DNA of 64,000 nucleotides, from NCBI RefSeq assembly GCF_002192255.1, contig NZ_CP021768.1, positions 186,001-250,000 on the forward strand. The letters are read 5' to 3'. Position numbers and translations under genes: made by a program. Of this stretch, positions 45,420-55,547 are shown piece after piece. Origin of the DNA: Stenotrophomonas sp. WZN-1. Lineage in GTDB: Bacteria > Pseudomonadota > Gammaproteobacteria > Xanthomonadales > Xanthomonadaceae. The notes under the pieces are model-generated. The model ran no database searches. It was not told where the DNA came from and saw only the letters and a program-made list of their open reading frames with translations. Position 1 is the first letter of the stretch. Each line of letters begins with the position of its first letter.

Positions 45420-46460
45420 ATGACCGGCAGGGGTGCGGCCGAGAACAGTGATGTGACGACAGGTATCGCCCGGGTGGCGATGGCCGAGATCGTGCACGCT
45501 CTGTTGTCCGATGCCGAGGTGGCATTGTTCGCCAGATTCGCCCGCGCATGCAAGCTCCGTGCCGGGCAGTGGCTGTTCCAGCGCGGCCACCGCGGCGAGC
45601 GCATGTATGTGATCCTCGAAGGCCAGATCGAACTGGACTTCGGCGAGGACCTGGTGATCAAGACGCTCGGGCAGCACGAGTTCTTCGGCGAACTGGGCCT
45701 GCTGGTCGGCGATCACCTGCGCAGCGCCAGCGCGCGCGCGCTGGTCGACTGCGATGTGCTGGAGCTGGGCCCGGCCGATTTCCACCGGCTGGTCGAATCC
45801 GATCCCGGCCTGGTGGCCTACTTCCTGCGCCGCACGATCATGCGCGTGCTGACCAACGAACAGGCACTGATCAGACAGCTGCGCCGGCGCAACCACGATC
45901 TGGAAACCGCGCTGGACAACCTGTACATCACCACCCACCAGTTGACCCACACCCGCGAGCTGGTGCGTACCGATGAACTGACCGGGCTGCACAACCGCCG
46001 TGGCCTCACCCTGTACCTGCAGGAGTGCCGCGAACATGCCGAGGGACCGCCGCAGGCGCTGCTGCTGATCGACTGCGACCGCTTCAAGCAGATCAACGAC
46101 CGCCACGGCCACCAGGCCGGCGACCGCGTGCTGCAGAGCATGGGCAACATCCTGCGCTCGATGGCCGGCGAGCAGGACCTGGCCTGCCGGCTCGGCGGCG
46201 ATGAGTTCTGCCTGATCCTGCGCCGTGGCAACCACGAGATCGTGCAGCACGCTGCCGAGTTCATCCTCAGCGCGGTGCACGGCCTGCTCGAGCGCAGCCA
46301 CGGCACGCCGCATGTAAGCCTGGTCAGCATCGGAGCCAGCCTGCTGGCCGCCGACGCGGACTGGAGCGAGTGGTATGCCAGCGCCGACCGGGCGCTGTAC
46401 CAGGCCAAGCGTGACGGCGGCAACTGCCTGCGCTGGGTGGATGATCCGGACGACCAATAG
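45420..46460 (+). CDS. Cyclic-nucleotide-binding diguanylate cyclase
   Basis: A 346-residue cytoplasmic protein with an N-terminal cNMP-binding (CRP-like) domain (about 25-140: LFQRGHRGERMYVILEGQIE, GQHEFFGELGLL), a coiled helix linker (LIRQLRRRNHDLETALDNLY) and a C-terminal GGDEF domain with an intact active site (RLGGDEFCLILR; RTDELTGLHNRR). No RxxD inhibitory site is seen before GGDEF. It should make c-di-GMP under control of a bound ligand. Its stop is 13 bases from the start of the nucleotide-cyclase gene, so the two form an operon. The ATG at 45420 has little Shine-Dalgarno support; 45480 is an alternative. Confidence 0.88.
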   Translation: MTGRGAAENSDVTTGIARVAMAEIVHALLSDAEVALFARFARACKLRAGQWLFQRGHRGERMYVILEGQIELDFGEDLVIKTLGQHEFFGELGLLVGDHLRSASARALVDCDVLELGPADFHRLVESDPGLVAYFLRRTIMRVLTNEQALIRQLRRRNHDLETALDNLYITTHQLTHTRELVRTDELTGLHNRRGLTLYLQECREHAEGPPQALLLIDCDRFKQINDRHGHQAGDRVLQSMGNILRSMAGEQDLACRLGGDEFCLILRRGNHEIVQHAAEFILSAVHGLLERSHGTPHVSLVSIGASLLAADADWSEWYASADRALYQAKRDGGNCLRWVDDPDDQ

Positions 46461-46473
46461 GGAGATGCAGGCG

Positions 46474-48966
46474 ATGAATGGCGACAACGGAACGTCAGCC
46501 CCGCATAGCCCACAGCTACGCGCCCTGCTGTTCACCGATCTGTGTGATTCGCTGCAGCTGGTCGAGCGGATCGGTGACGTGGCGGCGGCGAGCCTGTTCC
46601 AGGAGCACGACCGCCTGGTGCTGGTGCTGCAGCACCGCTGGAATGGCCAGCTGATCGATCGCTCCGACGGCCTGTTCATGCTGTTCGAGCGCACCATCGA
46701 TGCACTGGGCTTCGCCCTGGACTACCAGCGTGAGCTGCACGCGCTGGGCCAGCAGCGCGCGATTGAGCTGCGCGCGCGCGCCGGCCTGCACGTGGGCGAC
46801 GTGCTGACCTGGGACAACAGCCCCGAGGCGGTGCGCGCAGGCGCCAAGTCGATGGAAGTGGAGGGCCTGGCCAAGCCGATGGCGGCGCGCCTGATGATGC
46901 TGGCCCGCCCCGGCCAGATCCTGCTGTCGGCGGTAGCCGAATCACTGACCCGCCGTGCCACCGATGCACTGGGCGAGCGCGGCACGCGCCTGCTGTGGAA
47001 GTCGCACGGGCGCTGGCGCTTCAAGGGCGTGCCGGTAGTGCAGGAAGTGATCGAAGTGGGCGAGATCGGTTCGGCACCGTTGCGCATGCCGCGCGCCAAT
47101 GCCAAGGCGCGCCGCGACCTGCCGCTGTGGCGGCAGCCGCTGGTGCTGGCCGCCGAAGGCCTGGTGCTGGCGGTGGCGATGCTCGGCGGCTGGCTGCTGC
47201 TGCGGCCGGAACCGGCGATTGCGTTCGCTGAGCGCGACTGGGTGGTGCTCGGCGATGTCGACAACCTCACCGGCGATCCGATCTTCGATGACTCGATGCG
47301 GCACGCGATCCGCATCGCGCTGGAGCAGTCGCGCTACGTGAACGTGCTGTCGGAGGGCAAGATCCGCGAAAGCCTGGAGATGGCGCGGCTCTCGGGCGAT
47401 ACCCGGTTGAACCGCGATACCGCCGTCGACGTGGCGGTGCGCGAAGGCGCGCGCGCCGTGCTGTTGCCGACCGTGCGGCAGAAGATCGGTGGCTATGAGC
47501 TGGCCATCGATGTTGCTGCGCCGGGCAGCGGGCAGGTGATCCAGACGTTCACTGCCACCGCGGATCGATCCGATCAGATGGTGTTCGCGGTGGACGATGT
47601 GGTCGGGCGCCTGCGGCGTGGACTGGGCGAGTCGGTGGCAAGCCTGGAACAGTCGTTGCCGTTGCCGCGGGCATCGACCCAGGACCTGCGCGCACTGCGT
47701 GCATTCGCCCTGGCCGAGAGTGCACTGGGCCAGCGTCGCTTCGAGGAGGCACGCAACCTCTACCAGGCTGCGATCGATATCGATCCTGGCTTTGCCCTGG
47801 CCTACATGGGCGTGGCCAAGCTGCATGCGCGCGTCGAGGAAGGGCGGCGTGCGCGCGAAGCCATGCAGCATGCGCTGGACCTGCAGGATCGCCTGCCACC
47901 ACGCGAGCGGCTGTACCTGAAGGCCTGGATGGCCGAGCTGGAGCCGGGCGGCTGGGCGCTGGAGCAATGGCGCACGCTGGCCAAGGTCTACCCGGATTCG
48001 TTCGCGGGGCTGTCCAACACGTCCTGGTACCTGCTGCAGGCCAACCAGTTCAGCGAGGCCGAGCCCTATGCGCGAGCGGCCGCAGTGCCGCAGGACCCCT
48101 TGCGCCTGTATCCGCTGGTCCATCTGGTGCGGATACAGATTGCTGCCAACCAACCGCAGCGTGCCGCCGAAACGTTGGCCCAGGCGCAGATCCTGCGCGG
48201 CCGTGATGACGCCGATGAGACCGGCGTGGATGTGCTGGTGGCGCAGGGACAGTACGCCAAGGCAGCAAAGCTGTTGCCGCAGATCCACGCCAGCGATGCC
48301 CTGCAGCAGCGGATGAAGCTGCGTGCACAGCTGCTGCTGGCGGCCGCGCAGCGCGACTGCGCGGCGATGCAGCGGGCGATACGCGAAGATGCACCGGCGC
48401 CGACGCTGATCGACCTCCAGGTACAGCAGCGCCTGCAGCACGCCAGCGTGGCGGCTCTGTGCCCGAGTGCTGACGGTGCCGAGCTGCAGGCCATTGCGGC
48501 GCTGCTGCAGCCGATGCTGCAGGAGCGCGATGATCCCATGCTGCATGCCCGTGGCCTGCAGTGGCTGGCGCTGGTCCACCTGGCCCAGCGCCAGGGCCAG
48601 TTCGAACTGGCCAGGCGTTGGCTGGACGAGCAGCGGCCCCTGCTGGGCGGCCTGCGCAGCCCGGTCGCGGACCGCTGGTTGCGCATCGTAAGCGCCATGG
48701 ATGAGCTGCAGATGCAGCGGCCCGAGGCTGCCCGTACCCTGATCGAGCCGATGCTCGATGGCAGCGAGCCGGTGCAGGCGCACGTCGTGCTGCTGCTCGC
48801 GCTGCGCGCGCAGGGCGATGAAGCCGCCGTGCGTCGTCAGCAGGCGTGGCTGGCCCAGCATCGCGGCCAGGCCATTGCCGAGGTCACTGCTCTGCAGGTG
48901 TGGCAACCGCTGAACGTGTATGACGTCGCCACGTGGGCTACGCCGGCCACGGCCGGCGCGCCCTGA
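46474..48966 (+). CDS. Peptide-modification-system cyclase: class III cyclase domain plus TPR
   Basis: An 830-residue membrane protein. Residues 15-195 form a class III nucleotide-cyclase domain with both metal Asp residues (Asp22 in LFTDLCDS, Asp65 in DRSDGLFMLF). The usual VNxAAR is KPMAAR (Arg139 kept, Asn replaced by Pro), so activity may be altered. One transmembrane helix (about 222-243) leads to a TolB/FlgO-like domain (VVLGDVDNLTGDPIFDDSM) and a long TPR-type helical region (from about 400). I recognise it as the family named putative peptide modification system cyclase (TIGR04510 as I recall). GGAG nine bases before the ATG at 46474 favours this start over 46465. It converges on the precursor peptide gene. 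Confidence 0.82.
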   Translation: MNGDNGTSAPHSPQLRALLFTDLCDSLQLVERIGDVAAASLFQEHDRLVLVLQHRWNGQLIDRSDGLFMLFERTIDALGFALDYQRELHALGQQRAIELRARAGLHVGDVLTWDNSPEAVRAGAKSMEVEGLAKPMAARLMMLARPGQILLSAVAESLTRRATDALGERGTRLLWKSHGRWRFKGVPVVQEVIEVGEIGSAPLRMPRANAKARRDLPLWRQPLVLAAEGLVLAVAMLGGWLLLRPEPAIAFAERDWVVLGDVDNLTGDPIFDDSMRHAIRIALEQSRYVNVLSEGKIRESLEMARLSGDTRLNRDTAVDVAVREGARAVLLPTVRQKIGGYELAIDVAAPGSGQVIQTFTATADRSDQMVFAVDDVVGRLRRGLGESVASLEQSLPLPRASTQDLRALRAFALAESALGQRRFEEARNLYQAAIDIDPGFALAYMGVAKLHARVEEGRRAREAMQHALDLQDRLPPRERLYLKAWMAELEPGGWALEQWRTLAKVYPDSFAGLSNTSWYLLQANQFSEAEPYARAAAVPQDPLRLYPLVHLVRIQIAANQPQRAAETLAQAQILRGRDDADETGVDVLVAQGQYAKAAKLLPQIHASDALQQRMKLRAQLLLAAAQRDCAAMQRAIREDAPAPTLIDLQVQQRLQHASVAALCPSADGAELQAIAALLQPMLQERDDPMLHARGLQWLALVHLAQRQGQFELARRWLDEQRPLLGGLRSPVADRWLRIVSAMDELQMQRPEAARTLIEPMLDGSEPVQAHVVLLLALRAQGDEAAVRRQQAWLAQHRGQAIAEVTALQVWQPLNVYDVATWATPATAGAP

Positions 48967-48973
48967 TGGCGGG

Positions 48974-49270
48974 TCAGCCGTCGATGCGCTCGCCGACCTT
49001 GCCGGCTTCGAAGCAGAACACCACGGTCATGGCCGCCACCGACCCGGATAGGTGGGCCTGCAGCCCGTCACGCACCTGGCTCAGTTCCTCGACCGAGGCC
49101 AGGGTGCCGATCTTCATGCAGTCGTTCTCGCCGATGGCAGCGTCCAGGCCGATCGAGGCCAGGGCCCTGGCCGGCGCAGCGGTGAAGTGGCTGCGGAATT
49201 CTTCGCTGCCGATCAGGTGGTCCAGCAGGGTGCTGGCGTCTGCGGCGGAAAGGCGGGGATGGGTGCTCAT
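48974..49270 (-). CDS. NHLP-related RiPP precursor peptide
   Basis: A 98-residue peptide with a nitrile-hydratase-like leader: helix ASTLLDHLIGSEEFRSHFTA then AAPARALASIGLD (residues 12-43), the hallmark of NHLP-type RiPP leaders. The C-terminal part ends in SGSVAAMTVVFCFEAGKVGE, with Cys51 and Cys86 the only cysteines. It matches what I recall as TIGR04509 (NHLP-related RiPP peptide). It lies between the cyclase gene (convergent, 7-base gap) and the dehydrogenase gene (divergent). No classical Gly-Gly cleavage site is evident, and the mature product is unknown. Confidence 0.8.
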   Translation of the reverse strand: MSTHPRLSAADASTLLDHLIGSEEFRSHFTAAPARALASIGLDAAIGENDCMKIGTLASVEELSQVRDGLQAHLSGSVAAMTVVFCFEAGKVGERIDG

Positions 49271-49408
49271 GGGGATCGTCCGTAGGTGGAGTTTCTCGTA
49301 TCGGCCGCGACAGCCTGCCATTGAGGGCCGCGCGTTGCACGTCGCTAAAGTTGGCCGCGCTGCGGTCGTTGCTGCTATGCCGGTTGTGCGGCAGAAGGAA
49401 GGAAACCC
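49271..49408. promoter_or_regulatory. Divergent promoter region of precursor and dehydrogenase
   Basis: These 138 bases separate two divergent starts and must hold both promoters. Candidates on the plus strand are TTGCAC near 49335 and TATGCC near 49377. No convincing operator palindrome is seen. Confidence 0.4.
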
Positions 49409-50575
49409 ATGCGCCTGCGCCGCTGCGCCAGCCTGATGTTCGAGCCCCGCGAGGCGGTCACCCTGGACCTGCGCGCGATGCTGGCCGGCCATGCCGAGAT
49501 GGACAGCCAGATCAGCTGGGTGGCGCTGGCCGCCCATCTGGACCAGCCGCTGCCGGTGGATGCCGAGGAGCGCCAGCTGCTGGGCGAACTCAGCGCGCAC
49601 CGCTGGAGCGAACCGCCCGCCGATGCCTCTCCGGCCATGCTGGCCCGCCTGGTCGAGCAGGGCCTGCTGCTGACCGACCCGCCGAGCGAGGCGGGGCACC
49701 AGATGCGCGACGAGGCGCTACGCCGCAGCCAGTGGTGGCCGCTGGCCGCGCTGGCCCATCGCCATGCGCGCTGGCAGGCCGTGGACAGCGTGGAGGACAT
49801 GCGTCGGCAGGGGTTGGACACCGCTGCCGGCCTGCGCCAGCGCCTGGGGCCGCCACCGCCGGTGGTGCAGCCCATGCGGGGCGACTACCAGCCGCTGCCG
49901 CGCAGCGAAGAGGCCGCGTTCGATGCACTGCTGGCGCGTCGCACCACCTGCCGCAATTTCGACCCGGAACGCGCGCTGCCGCTGCCGCTGCTGGCCCAGG
50001 TGCTGCAGCGCACGCTGATGGCCCACGCGGTGCAGAAGGTCGAGCGCGATACCGAGTTCCTGAAGAAGAACGTGCCTTCCGGTGGCGGCCTGCATCCCAC
50101 CGAGGGCTTCCTGCTGGTGCAGAACGTGGAAGGACTGGTACCGGGCCTGTACCACTACCACCCGGTGCAGCACGCGGTGCTGCCGCTGCCCTCGCCACCG
50201 TCGCAGGCACTGCCGGCGCTGGCGCGGCGGATGCTGTCCGGGCAGGCGTGGTTCGCCGATGCGCCGGCGCTGCTGGTGCTGGCGCCGCGCTATGACCGCT
50301 GCTTCTGGAAGTACCGCAACCACGCCAAGGCGCACCGTGCGGTGACGCTGGATGTCGGCCACATCTCGCAGCTGCTGTACCTGTGCGCGACCGAGCGCGG
50401 CCTGGCGGCCTTCGTCACCGCAGCCATCAACGACGCTGATGTCGATCGTGCCTTCGGATTCGATGGCATCGGCCAGAGCGCGATGGCCATCTGTGGCCTG
50501 GGCTGGCGCAGTGCCACGCTGGACACGGCCGAATTCGATCCCGCTGGTCGGGTGACGGTGGGCGACGACCGCTGA
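49409..50575 (+). CDS. SagB-type peptide-maturation dehydrogenase
   Basis: A 388-residue protein with a C-terminal nitroreductase/SagB FMN domain (from about residue 165: LLARRTTCRNFDPERALPL, PSGGGLHPTEGFLLVQ, VPGLYHYHP, VGHISQLLYLCATERGLAAF). The N-terminal ~110 residues look like a winged-helix module (EERQLLGELSAHRWSEPP... LVEQGLLL) that could bind the leader. In thiazole/oxazole peptides such enzymes oxidise azolines to azoles, but no YcaO partner is present here. It corresponds to the family I recall as putative peptide maturation dehydrogenase (TIGR04511). AAGGAAGGAA precedes the ATG. Confidence 0.82.
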   Translation: MRLRRCASLMFEPREAVTLDLRAMLAGHAEMDSQISWVALAAHLDQPLPVDAEERQLLGELSAHRWSEPPADASPAMLARLVEQGLLLTDPPSEAGHQMRDEALRRSQWWPLAALAHRHARWQAVDSVEDMRRQGLDTAAGLRQRLGPPPPVVQPMRGDYQPLPRSEEAAFDALLARRTTCRNFDPERALPLPLLAQVLQRTLMAHAVQKVERDTEFLKKNVPSGGGLHPTEGFLLVQNVEGLVPGLYHYHPVQHAVLPLPSPPSQALPALARRMLSGQAWFADAPALLVLAPRYDRCFWKYRNHAKAHRAVTLDVGHISQLLYLCATERGLAAFVTAAINDADVDRAFGFDGIGQSAMAICGLGWRSATLDTAEFDPAGRVTVGDDR

Positions 50576-50594
50576 GCGGCCGCCGCCCCGGCGT

Positions 50595-52577
50595 TCACGC
50601 CGCTTCGAAGTCCACCAGCACCGCACCATCGCCGACCTGGTCACCGGCCTTGGCGCGGTAGCCCTTGACCGTGCCATCGGCCGGCGCCTGCAGGGTGTGC
50701 TCCATCTTCATTGCCTCCAGCACCACCAGCGGCGTACCGCGCTTGACCTCGGTGCCGGCCGCGACCAGCGTGGCCACGATCCTGCCCGGCATCGGCGCCA
50801 GCAGGCTGCCGGCGTCGGCCACGGCGTGGTCCGATTCACCCACCGGATCGTGCAGGGTGAAGCGGTGCTGGCCGTCGGCGCCGAACAGGTACAGCTGGTC
50901 ACCGTCGCGCAGCAGCTGCAGCGACCAGCGGCGCTCGCCCAGCTGCACCGTCAGGCCGTGCACATCGGCCGTGCCGATCACCAGCATCGGTGCTGCGTCA
51001 TCGCACTGCACGCGCCAGCCATCGGCCTGCGCCCATACCTTCAGCGTGTGCCTGCGTTCGCCCTGCTGCAGCGGCAACACGCGCGGCGCGGACGCGCCGA
51101 GCCGCCAGCCATCCTGTGCCTGCCACGGCGAATGCGGGTCGTGCGCATCGCTGCCGGCGTGCGCGGTGCTGGCCACAGCGGCCACCGCGGCCAGCAGCCA
51201 CAGCGCGTCGTCGCTGTCGCCCACCGCACTCAACGCGGCCTGTTCGCGTTCGATCAGCGCGGTATCCAGCCTGGCATGCGCGAACGAATCGGTGTTCACC
51301 AGCCGGCGCAGGAAGCCGGCATTGGTGGTCACGCCCACCACCTGGCAGTCGGCCAGGGCCTGGCTCATGCGGCGCAGCGCGGCGTCGCGGTCCACGTCCC
51401 AGACGATCAGCTTGGCGATCATCGGATCGTAGTACGGCGTGATGCTGTCGCCTTCCTCGACGCCGGTATCCACGCGCACATGGGCCGACGGGATCGGCAG
51501 GCGCAGGCGGCGCAGGGTGCCGGTGGAGGGCAGGAAGCCACGGTCGGCATCTTCGGCGTACAGGCGCGCTTCGATGGCGTGACCGTGGATGGCCAGCTGG
51601 TCCTGGCGCAACGGCAGCGGCAGGCCCGAGGCCACGCGCAGCTGCCACTCCACCAGGTCGGTGCCGGTGATGTATTCGGTCACCGGGTGCTCGACCTGCA
51701 GGCGGGTATTCATTTCCATGAAGTAGAAATCGCCATCCGGGCCGGCGATGAACTCCACCGTGCCGGCACCGACGTAGCCCACCGCACGCGCGGCGTCGAC
51801 CGCGGCCTTGCCCATCGCAGCACGACGTTCGGGACTCATGCCCGGTGCGGGTGCTTCTTCCAGTACCTTCTGGTGGCGGCGCTGCACCGAGCAGTCGCGC
51901 TCGAACAGATAGACCGCCTCACCGTGGCTGTCGCCGAACACCTGGATCTCGATATGGCGCGGGCGCTCGACGTACTTCTCGACCAGCACGTGGTCGTTGC
52001 CGAACGCCGAGGCCGCCTCGCGCTGGCAGCTGGCCAGCGCATCGACGAAGTCCTCGCTGCGCTCGACCTTGCGCATGCCCTTGCCACCGCCACCGGCGCT
52101 GGCCTTGATCAGCACCGGGTAGCCGATGCCATCGGCCTGCGCGCGCAGGAAGTCCGGCGCCTGCTGGTCACCGTGGTAGCCCGGCGTCAGCGGTACACCG
52201 GCCTTGGCCATCAGCGCCTTGGCCGCGCTCTTGTCGCCCATCGCGCGGATGGCGCTGGCCGGCGGCCCGATGAAGGTGATGCCGGCGGCGGCGCAGGCAT
52301 CGGCGAAGTCGGCATTCTCGGACAGGAAGCCATACCCGGGGTGGATCGCCTGCGCGCCGGTCAGGCGTGCGGCGTCGAGCAGGGCATCGCCGCGCAGGTA
52401 GCTCTCACGCGCGGCGGCCGGGCCGATGTGGATGGCTTCGTCGGCCAGGCGCACGTGGCGTGCGTTGCGGTCGGCATCGGAATACACCGCCACGGTGGCG
52501 ATGCCGAGGCGACGGCAGGTGGCGATGACGCGGCAGGCGATCTCGCCGCGGTTGGCGATCAGGACTTTGGTGAACAT
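50595..52577 (-). CDS. 3-methylcrotonyl-CoA carboxylase, biotin-containing subunit
   Basis: A 660-residue alpha subunit: biotin carboxylase N domain (MFTKVLIANRGEIACRVIAT), ATP-grasp (KASAGGGGKGMRKV, EMNTRLQVEHPVTE), BC C-terminal part, a linker, and a C-terminal biotinyl domain with the lysine in VLEAMKMEH. With the beta subunit encoded just upstream it carboxylates 3-methylcrotonyl-CoA in leucine degradation. Operon context (ivd-mccB-mccA) separates it from acetyl- or propionyl-CoA carboxylases. The start at 52577 (MFTKVL) is preferred over 52595. Confidence 0.93.
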   Translation of the reverse strand: MFTKVLIANRGEIACRVIATCRRLGIATVAVYSDADRNARHVRLADEAIHIGPAAARESYLRGDALLDAARLTGAQAIHPGYGFLSENADFADACAAAGITFIGPPASAIRAMGDKSAAKALMAKAGVPLTPGYHGDQQAPDFLRAQADGIGYPVLIKASAGGGGKGMRKVERSEDFVDALASCQREAASAFGNDHVLVEKYVERPRHIEIQVFGDSHGEAVYLFERDCSVQRRHQKVLEEAPAPGMSPERRAAMGKAAVDAARAVGYVGAGTVEFIAGPDGDFYFMEMNTRLQVEHPVTEYITGTDLVEWQLRVASGLPLPLRQDQLAIHGHAIEARLYAEDADRGFLPSTGTLRRLRLPIPSAHVRVDTGVEEGDSITPYYDPMIAKLIVWDVDRDAALRRMSQALADCQVVGVTTNAGFLRRLVNTDSFAHARLDTALIEREQAALSAVGDSDDALWLLAAVAAVASTAHAGSDAHDPHSPWQAQDGWRLGASAPRVLPLQQGERRHTLKVWAQADGWRVQCDDAAPMLVIGTADVHGLTVQLGERRWSLQLLRDGDQLYLFGADGQHRFTLHDPVGESDHAVADAGSLLAPMPGRIVATLVAAGTEVKRGTPLVVLEAMKMEHTLQAPADGTVKGYRAKAGDQVGDGAVLVDFEAA

Positions 52578-52603
52578 GGCAACAGGCTCGGTCATGGCAC
52601 GGG

Positions 52604-54214
<1,611 letters not shown>

Positions 54215-54224
54215 CGCGGTGGCC

Positions 54225-55388
54225 TTACAGGGTGCGCTGGAACAGTTCGCGGCCGATCAGCATGCGGCGGATCTCCGAGGTGCCGGCGCCGATTTCATAC
54301 AGCTTGGCATCGCGCCACAAGCGGCCGGTCGGGTATTCGTTGATGTAGCCATTGCCACCGAGGATCTGGATCGCCTGGCCGGTCAGCCAGGTGGCCTTCT
54401 CGGCGGCGTACAGGATCGCACCCGCCGCGTCCTGGCGGGTGGTGCGGCCCTGGTCGCAGGCGCGCGCCACGGCATAGACATAGGCGCGGCACGCGCCCAG
54501 GCCCACGTACATGTCTGCGATCTTGGCCTGGATCAGCTGGAAGCTGCCGATCGGTTCGCCGAACTGGTGGCGCTCGTGCACATAGGGCATGACCACGTCC
54601 ATGGCCGCGGCCATCAGGCCCAGCGGGCCACCGGACAGCACCACGCGTTCGTAGTCCAGGCCGGACATCAGCACGCGCACGCCACCGCCGACCTGGCCCA
54701 GCACGTTCTCTTCGGGAATCTCGCAGTCCTGGAACACCAGCTCGCAGGTGGGCGAAGAGCGCATGCCCAGCTTGTCCAGCTTCTGCGCAGTGGAGAAGCC
54801 CTTCATGCCCTTCTCGACCAGGAACGCGGTGATGCCCTTGGCACCCGCTTCCATGTCGGTCTTGGCGTAGACCACCAGCACGTCGGCGTCCGGGCCGTTG
54901 GTGATCCACATCTTGTTGCCGTTGAGTACGTAGCGGTCGCCGCGCTTGTCGGCGCGCAGCTTCATCGAGACCACGTCCGAACCGGCACCCGGTTCGCTCA
55001 TCGCCAGCGCGCCGACCAGGCTGCCATTGCACAGGCCGGGCAGGAAGCGCTGCTTCTGTTCTTCGTTGCCGTTCTTGCGCAGCTGGTTCACGCACAGGTT
55101 GGAGTGCGCGCCATAGGACAGGCCGATGCCGCCGGAGGCACGCGAAATTTCTTCCATCGCCACCACGTGGGCCAGGTAGCCCATGCCGGTGCCGCCGTAT
55201 GCTTCTTCCACGGTGAGGCCGAGCAGGCCCTGCTCGCCCAGCTTCGGCCACAGGGCCAGCGGGAACTGGTTGCTGGCATCGGCCTCGGCGGCCAGCGGGG
55301 CGACCTCGGCGGCGGCAAAATGGGCCACGCTCTGGCGCAGCAGGTCGATGTCTTCGCCAAGATCGAAGTTCAGGGATGGCACGTGCAT
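54225..55388 (-). CDS. ivd: Isovaleryl-CoA dehydrogenase
   Basis: A 387-residue acyl-CoA dehydrogenase for the third step of leucine degradation. The family signatures are [38 protein letters not shown] and [14 protein letters not shown]. The catalytic Glu sits in the internal position characteristic of IVD ([13 protein letters not shown]) rather than near the C-terminus. It is the first gene of the ivd-mccB-mccA operon, divergent from the TetR gene. Electrons go to ETF and then to the ETF-QO encoded at 12.5 kb. Confidence 0.95.
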   Translation of the reverse strand: MHVPSLNFDLGEDIDLLRQSVAHFAAAEVAPLAAEADASNQFPLALWPKLGEQGLLGLTVEEAYGGTGMGYLAHVVAMEEISRASGGIGLSYGAHSNLCVNQLRKNGNEEQKQRFLPGLCNGSLVGALAMSEPGAGSDVVSMKLRADKRGDRYVLNGNKMWITNGPDADVLVVYAKTDMEAGAKGITAFLVEKGMKGFSTAQKLDKLGMRSSPTCELVFQDCEIPEENVLGQVGGGVRVLMSGLDYERVVLSGGPLGLMAAAMDVVMPYVHERHQFGEPIGSFQLIQAKIADMYVGLGACRAYVYAVARACDQGRTTRQDAAGAILYAAEKATWLTGQAIQILGGNGYINEYPTGRLWRDAKLYEIGAGTSEIRRMLIGRELFQRTL

Positions 55389-55510
55389 TGTGGTGGCTCC
55401 ACGGCGGGATGGCAGGAAATGGACGCACCCGGCGGGGGAGCGGGCGGCGGTGTACAGGACCGCCACCCGCACGGGCGATGGGCCCAGCGTAGCGGGGTTC
55501 GGGTAAGAAG

Positions 55511-55533
55511 TGAATACGAATTCAAAAATTGAA
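55511..55533. promoter_or_regulatory. TetR operator candidate
   Basis: Two overlapping inverted repeats, TGAATACGAATTCA and TTCAAAAATTGAA, in a strikingly AT-rich stretch between the ivd operon and the divergent TetR gene, just upstream of the TetR -10 box. This is the natural site for autoregulation and operon control. Confidence 0.6.
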
Positions 55534-55535
55534 AC

Positions 55536-55541
55536 TAGAAT
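55536..55541 (+). promoter_or_regulatory. -10 hexamer, leaderless tetR-type gene
   Basis: TAGAAT ends six bases before the ATG at 55548, immediately after the operator palindromes. Confidence 0.5.
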
Positions 55542-55547
55542 CAGAAC

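Noticed and set aside
46942..48906. 654-codon minus-strand frame opposite the cyclase/TPR gene
   Set aside because: Antisense shadow; Gln/His/Leu-rich with no start signal and no homology I can see.
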